DNA of 55,046 bases from Bacteroidota bacterium (GTDB taxonomy: Bacteria; Bacteroidota; Bacteroidia; Chitinophagales; Saprospiraceae): contig CAUJEY010000095.1 of the NCBI GenBank assembly GCA_963169325.1, positions 1-55,046 on the forward strand, in the 5' to 3' direction. This document shows, in pieces, positions 51,016 through 55,046 of the stretch. Every line of letters begins with the position of its first letter. Position 1 is the stretch's first letter. The notes beneath the pieces are model-generated. The model made no database searches, was not told the origin of the DNA, and saw only the letters and a list, made by a program, of their open reading frames with translations. Position numbers and translations under genes: made by a program.

Positions 51016-51099
51016 GAATCCGCCTTATCCACGCATCTGCTGCGCTAAGCCGGGTAAAATGCCGGATGAACGGAACAGATACGTGGATAAGGCGGATTC
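51016..51099. repeat. 24-base inverted repeat between sigma factor and CotH genes
   Basis: Arms 51016-51039 and 51076-51099 are reverse complements with one mismatch; core GAATCCGCCTTATCCACG is perfect over 18 bases. Loop is 36 bases with a smaller GCCGG pairing inside. It lies after the sigma-factor stop (51153) and overlaps the region before the CotH gene, so it may terminate the first or control the second. Confidence 0.8.
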
Positions 51100-51152
51100 C
51101 CAGGCGTGTTTCTACACCTTCTAACCAGTAACTTTCTATCTCTCACAAACCA

Positions 51153-51743
51153 TTACTGCAACACCACATCTCTTTCGGCCATCATCTTGCGAATATTGAT
51201 GAGGGCATAACGCATACGCCCAAGGGCGGTATTAATACTGACGCGTGTGAGGGAGGCGATTTCTTTAAAACTCATATCGGCATAGTGCCGGAGGATGACA
51301 ACTTCCCGTTGTTCGGGAGGAAGGGAGTCGACCAGGCGGCGTATGCGATTGTGCATTTCACTGCGCATCATCAAGGTATCCGGGCCGTCGTCGCTGAGGC
51401 GGAGTACATCGAAAATATCAAATTCTTCGGTGGGATTGATGTGCGAGCGACGCTTATTGCGGCGGTGGTAGTCTACGCACATGTTGTAGGAAATCCGCAT
51501 AGCCCATTGCACGAACTTGCCTTCGTGATTGTACTTGCCCCTGCGCAGGGTGTCAATGATCTTAATAAAGACTTCTTGAAAGATGTCTTCGGCTAAGGCT
51601 TGATCCTTGACAAAAAGATAAATGGAAGTGTAAATCTTCGCTTTGTAGCGGTGGAGGAGAGTTTCGAAAGCTTGTTCGTCACCATCTACGTAGCGGGCGA
51701 TCAGTTCGTGATCGTTAACCATCGGCATAACTTGCATGAGCAA
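51153..51743 (-). CDS. ECF-type RNA polymerase sigma factor
   Basis: Extracytoplasmic-function sigma factor, 196 residues. Region 2 is at about 10-85: DEQAFETLLHRYKAKIYTSI, LAEDIFQEVFIKIIDTLR and KFVQWAMRISYNMCVDYHRR. Region 4 is at about 130-190: LPPEQREVVILRHYADMSF, then KEIASLTRVSINTALGRM as the -35-binding helix-turn-helix. This sequence type is strongly conserved across Bacteroidota, and a related sigma factor controls T9SS genes in Porphyromonas; the same role here is only an inference, though the window is rich in T9SS cargo. No anti-sigma gene is adjacent. The start could also be the Met at residue 8 (MVNDHEL). A good promoter lies at 51861-51891. Confidence 0.92.
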   Translation of the reverse strand: MLMQVMPMVNDHELIARYVDGDEQAFETLLHRYKAKIYTSIYLFVKDQALAEDIFQEVFIKIIDTLRRGKYNHEGKFVQWAMRISYNMCVDYHRRNKRRSHINPTEEFDIFDVLRLSDDGPDTLMMRSEMHNRIRRLVDSLPPEQREVVILRHYADMSFKEIASLTRVSINTALGRMRYALINIRKMMAERDVVLQ

Positions 51744-51860
51744 AGAATTTTTTTGCTGTTTTACCAGTTAAATTAAGAGCATTTAAAAGGTGTACAAGTT
51801 CTAGCCGATACGCAGAGAATATTTAGATAAAAAAAGTAGTGATGAACTGTATTGCGATGC

Positions 51861-51891
51861 CAAATGTAGGCAGTTATTGTGTACAGACAAA
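51861..51891 (-). promoter_or_regulatory. Sigma-factor gene promoter
   Basis: On the minus strand TTTG (51891-51888), 19-base spacer, then TACATTTG (51868-51861): a standard Bacteroidota promoter, giving a leader of about 110 bases. The rest of the 285-base gap 51744-52028 shows only AT-rich sequence. Confidence 0.6.
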
Positions 51892-52028
51892 TTTTTTTTT
51901 CAGTTTTAACATTTTTTTACGTGTTCTGCTGCCACCTTTTCCTGTTTGGTTGTGTAAAACTGGGTGTTTTGACGCCTGTATGACAGATATTAAGGGCCAA
52001 TTTATTTTTGACACCTTTCGGCGCTTAC

Positions 52029-53129
52029 CTACCACAACCACCCCACTCTTATATCAAATACATCCGCTACATGCCGGTGCGCTTTGAGTGTGGTGCCAAA
52101 CTGTACATGCCGGCCGGCCCGGTAAAAAAGGCCGTAGCGCTGGTACACGGCATCCGTATTCCGCGAAGGGTTGTACACATAAGCGCCGAGATGGACCGTG
52201 AACCGCACTTTCCCGGTCAGGAGTTCGTGCCCAAACAAAATACCGCCTTTGAGTGCGCTGGTATTGTCGCCTGCCCGGTCTAGCACTTCGCGCGCCCAGC
52301 CGTCGTGAATCCATTCGGTACCGGCGGCCAATGCGCTCATTCGGCCCACCCGCCGGCCCACTATGGCGATTCCACCGAGTTGCCAACAGGGTTTATTGAC
52401 CGGAAAAGCGTCGGTGGCCTCGGCTGTTTTGATGGTGCCCACGGCATGAATGTAAGCATAGTTGCGCGGGCTGTTTTTCCAGTTTTTGTTTTTGTACGCC
52501 CTGCGGATGGTCATGGGCCGGAAGTGATAGGCAGCGCCTGCGTTCCAGGTTGGGAAGTTCATGCCCTTGTTGGGATTTCTCATGCCGCCGTTGGAGATGT
52601 GGTTGTAATTGAAGCCCAGTGAAACATCCCAATGTGGGTTTACCTTAAAATACAGATAAGCATTAGTCAGGAGTAAAAAACTGATGTGTGTGCTAAAAAA
52701 CAGGTTATTCGGATTGGTATCTTTATCATACACCTTGCTGAGATACGATACTCCCAGCCCCATTTGGATGGCGCCGTACAGCCGCCGGTCGGGCCGGATC
52801 AGCGGCTCGATATAAGGCGCCAGCGAAAGACAATAACCCAACACCTCCGGATGATCGTAATTAATATAATGGACCAGAAACCCACGTTTGGTAATAATTC
52901 CCGACTCCCGGGTGTGCTTCTCCTGCGCCATCAGCCACTGAACATTGAACTCCACGCCAAACGGATGCGAATTGGACACCTGTGCAATATCGCGGGAGTG
53001 TGGTATGATAAACCCGGCGTGCAACCGCGCGCCCACGAGGAAAGGGGCCCGTTCAGGCGCCAGGGTATCGGCAGGTTGGGCGGATAAATAGAGTGGGAGG
53101 AGGAAAAAAATAAAAAGATATCGCCCCAT
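52029..53129 (-). CDS. PagL-like acyloxyacyl hydrolase, outer membrane
   Basis: Outer-membrane beta-barrel of the lipid A 3-O-deacylase (PagL/acyloxyacyl hydrolase) type, 366 residues with Sec signal (LLPLYLSAQ, about 17). Alternating hydrophobic strands run throughout. The catalytic signature is GFNYNHISNGGMRNPNKG (His-x-Ser-Asn, about 195-212). Length exceeds enterobacterial PagL but matches Bacteroidota relatives; the extra part (about 230-330) is more barrel. Would remodel lipid A, which fits with the LPS-export permease elsewhere in the window, but there is no operon link. Ends in a Trp (RVGWLW), consistent with BAM-dependent insertion. Confidence 0.82.
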   Translation of the reverse strand: MGRYLFIFFLLPLYLSAQPADTLAPERAPFLVGARLHAGFIIPHSRDIAQVSNSHPFGVEFNVQWLMAQEKHTRESGIITKRGFLVHYINYDHPEVLGYCLSLAPYIEPLIRPDRRLYGAIQMGLGVSYLSKVYDKDTNPNNLFFSTHISFLLLTNAYLYFKVNPHWDVSLGFNYNHISNGGMRNPNKGMNFPTWNAGAAYHFRPMTIRRAYKNKNWKNSPRNYAYIHAVGTIKTAEATDAFPVNKPCWQLGGIAIVGRRVGRMSALAAGTEWIHDGWAREVLDRAGDNTSALKGGILFGHELLTGKVRFTVHLGAYVYNPSRNTDAVYQRYGLFYRAGRHVQFGTTLKAHRHVADVFDIRVGWLW

Positions 53130-53170
53130 TTAATTTTCCGGTTTTATAACGTCTGCAACAACGCCTGTTA

Positions 53171-54376
53171 TCAGAAATCGGAAGTGATCAACAGGTCCAG
53201 GTTAGTGCTCTTCAACTGAAACCGTTCGCCGAGATAGGCATTGGTGAGACAACCTTTATACGTGTACACACCGTTGCGCAGGCCTTCGTGGCTGGTAATC
53301 AACGGCAGGATTCCCCCCGACTCGGTTTTGAGTAGCAGGGAGGTAAGAATATTGCTGATGGCGTCTGAAGCCGTGCGTGCCACGCGGGAGGGGATATTGG
53401 GAACGCAGTAGTGGATCACCCCGTGTTTGATAAAAGTGGGCTTGTCGAGGCTCGTCGTCTGGGAGGTCTCAAAAATGCCACCCTGGTCGATGCTCACATC
53501 AACAATGACGGAGCCGGGTTTCATTCTTTGGATAATGTCGTCGGGTACTACCACGGGCGTGCGGCCATGTGGCGAGTGGATGGCGCCGATGGCGACGTCG
53601 GCCGTGATCAGCTGTTCGCGCAAATGGTGAGGGTTGATAACCGAGGTATGCAACTGCCGGCCGACGTGTTTTTGCAGTCGCATGAGTTTGTACACGTTAT
53701 TGTCAAAAATACGCACCTCGGCGCCGAGGCCAATTGCGGTGCGAGAAGCAAACTCGGCTACCACGCCCGCACCGAGAATAATCACCTTTGCTGGCGGTAC
53801 CCCGGCAATGCCACCCAATAATACGCCTTTGCCGCCGCGCGCCGTGGAGAGCAGGTCGGCAGCGATCAGGATGGCACTGGTGCCGGCGATTTCGCTCATC
53901 ACCCTGACGATCGGGAACACGCCCGTATCGTCGTCGCGGATATACTCCATGGCCAGGGCTATCACCCTTTTTTTTTGCAATTTGGTGATGTACTCCGGCT
54001 TCAGCAAGGGGAGGTGAATAGGAGAAATAATCACCTGATTAGGTCGCATCAGGTCGATCTCCGCCAGGGTTAGCGGGGCAACCTTGAGTATCACATCGGC
54101 CTTAAACACTTCTTCCTGGCTTTTGGCGATTTCGGCGCCGGCCTCGGAGTAGTCGTTGTCGATGAATTTTGATTTTTGTCCTGCGCCGGCCTCCACCATT
54201 ACCCGGTGTCCGTGCGCCGTAAGGGTCGCTACCGAATGCGGCACCAGCGCCACGCGGTTTTCCTGCAGGGTGGTTTCCCGCGGAATACCGATAAACAGCC
54301 GTTGCTGTTTCGGCGTAATTTCCAGCATTTCCGTTTGAGTGGCTCTCTGGCCTAAGGTGGTAGCGAGGGTTTCCAT
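53171..54376 (-). CDS. ald: Alanine dehydrogenase
   Basis: NAD-dependent L-alanine dehydrogenase (pyruvate + ammonia to alanine), 401 residues, cytoplasmic. After about 25 poorly conserved residues comes the AlaDh/PNT N-terminal domain: IGIPRETTLQENRVALVP (substrate Arg), ADVILKVAPL (Lys) and VIISPIHLPL (catalytic His). The Rossmann domain follows: AKVIILGAGVVAEFASRTAI and VIVDVSIDQGGIFETS (Asp), then HYCVPNIPSRVARTAS. Close relatives include transhydrogenase alpha subunits, but there is no beta-subunit gene and the residues fit alanine dehydrogenase. Separated by 41 bases from the PagL-like gene downstream. Confidence 0.9.
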   Translation of the reverse strand: METLATTLGQRATQTEMLEITPKQQRLFIGIPRETTLQENRVALVPHSVATLTAHGHRVMVEAGAGQKSKFIDNDYSEAGAEIAKSQEEVFKADVILKVAPLTLAEIDLMRPNQVIISPIHLPLLKPEYITKLQKKRVIALAMEYIRDDDTGVFPIVRVMSEIAGTSAILIAADLLSTARGGKGVLLGGIAGVPPAKVIILGAGVVAEFASRTAIGLGAEVRIFDNNVYKLMRLQKHVGRQLHTSVINPHHLREQLITADVAIGAIHSPHGRTPVVVPDDIIQRMKPGSVIVDVSIDQGGIFETSQTTSLDKPTFIKHGVIHYCVPNIPSRVARTASDAISNILTSLLLKTESGGILPLITSHEGLRNGVYTYKGCLTNAYLGERFQLKSTNLDLLITSDF

Positions 54377-54463
54377 TTAAATTGCGAATTTGATAATCAC
54401 GGTTATCCGGAGATTGAACATAAGGTGTAAAAAGCGAAATAACGAACTTAACCGTGTTGTAAC

Positions 54464-54889
54464 CTACAAAATTAGCATTCGCCGGGCAGTTTCACTCAAA
54501 ATATCCAACTGAATTTTTGCGCTGTCCGCCGGTAAATACGGTTCGATGAGTTGCGGCCATTCGATAAAACAATACCAGGGGTCGTATAATAACTCGCCGA
54601 TGCCAATATCCAGCGCTTCCTGTGTAGAATTTAACCGGTACAAATCGAGATGGTGTACCAACGCCGGGCTCCCTTCTGTATCGAGATAGCCGTATTCATT
54701 CACTAAAGAAAAAGTTGGGCTGGTGGCAGTGTCCGTTGCGCCAAGCCAGCGGCAAAACGCTTGTACCAGCGTGGTTTTGCCAGCACCCAGGTCACCATAC
54801 AGCGCTACTTTACGTCTGGCGCCCAATATTTCCGCCAAACGCGGGATAGCATCGTCAAGTTCGGCGAGCGAATGCACGAGAATTTCCAC
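54464..54889 (-). CDS. tsaE: tRNA threonylcarbamoyladenosine synthesis ATPase TsaE
   Basis: P-loop ATPase of the TsaBDE complex that makes t6A37 in ANN-decoding tRNAs. 141 residues, normal family length. Walker A is GDLGAGKTTLV (about 32-42), followed by SPTFSLVNEY (switch-like), HHLDLYRL (Walker-B-like Asp) and FIEWPQLIEPYLP. The start is GTG at 54889, supported by TACCTTTG 15 bases upstream on the minus strand. The neighbouring minus-strand gene ald lies 87 bases downstream. Confidence 0.92.
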   Translation of the reverse strand: MEILVHSLAELDDAIPRLAEILGARRKVALYGDLGAGKTTLVQAFCRWLGATDTATSPTFSLVNEYGYLDTEGSPALVHHLDLYRLNSTQEALDIGIGELLYDPWYCFIEWPQLIEPYLPADSAKIQLDILSETARRMLIL

Positions 54890-54903
54890 GGCAATATTTT
54901 TTG

Positions 54904-54911
54904 CAAAGGTA
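54904..54911 (-). promoter_or_regulatory. -7 box of tsaE
   Basis: Minus-strand TACCTTTG, exact match to TAnnTTTG, 15 bases before the GTG start. TTTCC about 20 bases further upstream may serve as a weak -33 element. Confidence 0.45.
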
Positions 54912-54945
54912 CATCATCCTTTTTTTGGAAACTTTGAGGATTGAA

Positions 54946-55046
54946 ATGTTTCCTTTCCCTGCTGCTGTGGTGGCACGAGGCATGGGCAAGCCTTGCGTGG
55001 CCGGCTGCGAAACCATGCGCATCGACGCTTCCGCCCAGACCTTCAC
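54946..55046 (+). pseudogene. Pyruvate phosphate dikinase fragment, lacking its N-terminus
   Basis: The frame from the ATG at 54946 reads MFPFP and then AAVVARGMGKPCVAGCETM, continuing RIDASAQTFT to the window edge. From AAVVARG onward this matches the swivelling phosphohistidine domain of pyruvate phosphate dikinase. In intact enzymes this stretch follows GGMTSHAAVVARG, where the His is phosphorylated; here the residues before AAV are FPFP, so the catalytic His and the roughly 450 residues before it are absent. The rest may continue beyond the window. Possible readings are a truncated remnant, a recombination scar, or an assembly join. The upstream 54 bases contain the divergent tsaE promoter. 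Confidence 0.62.

Noticed and set aside
54723-54944. 73-residue plus-strand frame opposite tsaE
   Set aside because: Antisense of the Walker A region of tsaE; no motifs and wrong frame for the dikinase fragment.

Overview
The window reads as chromosomal DNA of a gliding-type Bacteroidota, most like the Saprospiria (Haliscomenobacter/Lewinella-like). The basis is gene content: type IX secretion (T9SS) C-terminal sorting tails, SprB-type adhesin repeats, two giant hybrid two-component regulators (propeller + kinase + receiver + AraC), a GldE-like CBS protein, a head-GIN lipoprotein, CBM20-bearing MalQ, and -7 boxes of the Bacteroidota form TAnnTTTG upstream of several genes. No rRNA, tRNA, CRISPR array, transposase or phage gene was recognised.

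Layout. 1-7.1 kb is mostly housekeeping and envelope: GldE-like protein (5' end outside the window), LptF/G permease, a glycosyltransferase fused to a sugar-transferase-like tail, a CoA-binding protein, dCTP deaminase and a vanadium-haloperoxidase/PAP2 lipoprotein. 7.4-15.8 kb holds a SprB-repeat T9SS adhesin, a convergent hybrid regulator and a small two-repeat secreted protein. 16.06-22.27 kb is a tightly packed three-gene operon: CHAT-family cysteine protease, STAND NTPase with one membrane anchor, and an exported coiled-coil/beta-propeller protein. It meets an unrecognised AT-rich secreted protein (22.22-23.93 kb). This is the best candidate for an undescribed system: a signalling/defence cassette in which the usual single STAND-propeller receptor is divided across the membrane.

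24-33.9 kb carries a DEAD-box helicase, a 1396-residue Ig-repeat T9SS protein, a membrane-spanning winged-helix regulator with a small secreted partner, a PgeF laccase-domain enzyme and a MacB-type permease. 34.0-40.8 kb pairs a second hybrid regulator with a secreted clan GH-A glycosidase. 40.9-55 kb has an erythromycin-esterase-like protein, LOG-family enzyme, MscS channel, head-GIN lipoprotein, an unknown protein, MalQ, a glycosyltransferase, a CotH-like T9SS protein, an ECF sigma factor, a PagL-like outer-membrane protein, alanine dehydrogenase, TsaE and, at the right edge, a fragment of pyruvate phosphate dikinase.

A second theme is short repeats at gene edges. Heptamer/octamer tandem arrays occupy 5' leaders (dcd, ABC permease, LOG gene). 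Other arrays supply stop codons and C-terminal tails (first hybrid regulator, winged-helix regulator), enter the N-terminus of the glycosidase, and two palindromic elements are inserted in frame within malQ. They look like mobile or slipping small repeats tolerated at gene boundaries and surface loops. All assignments are by reading motifs and fold patterns by eye; no database search was run.
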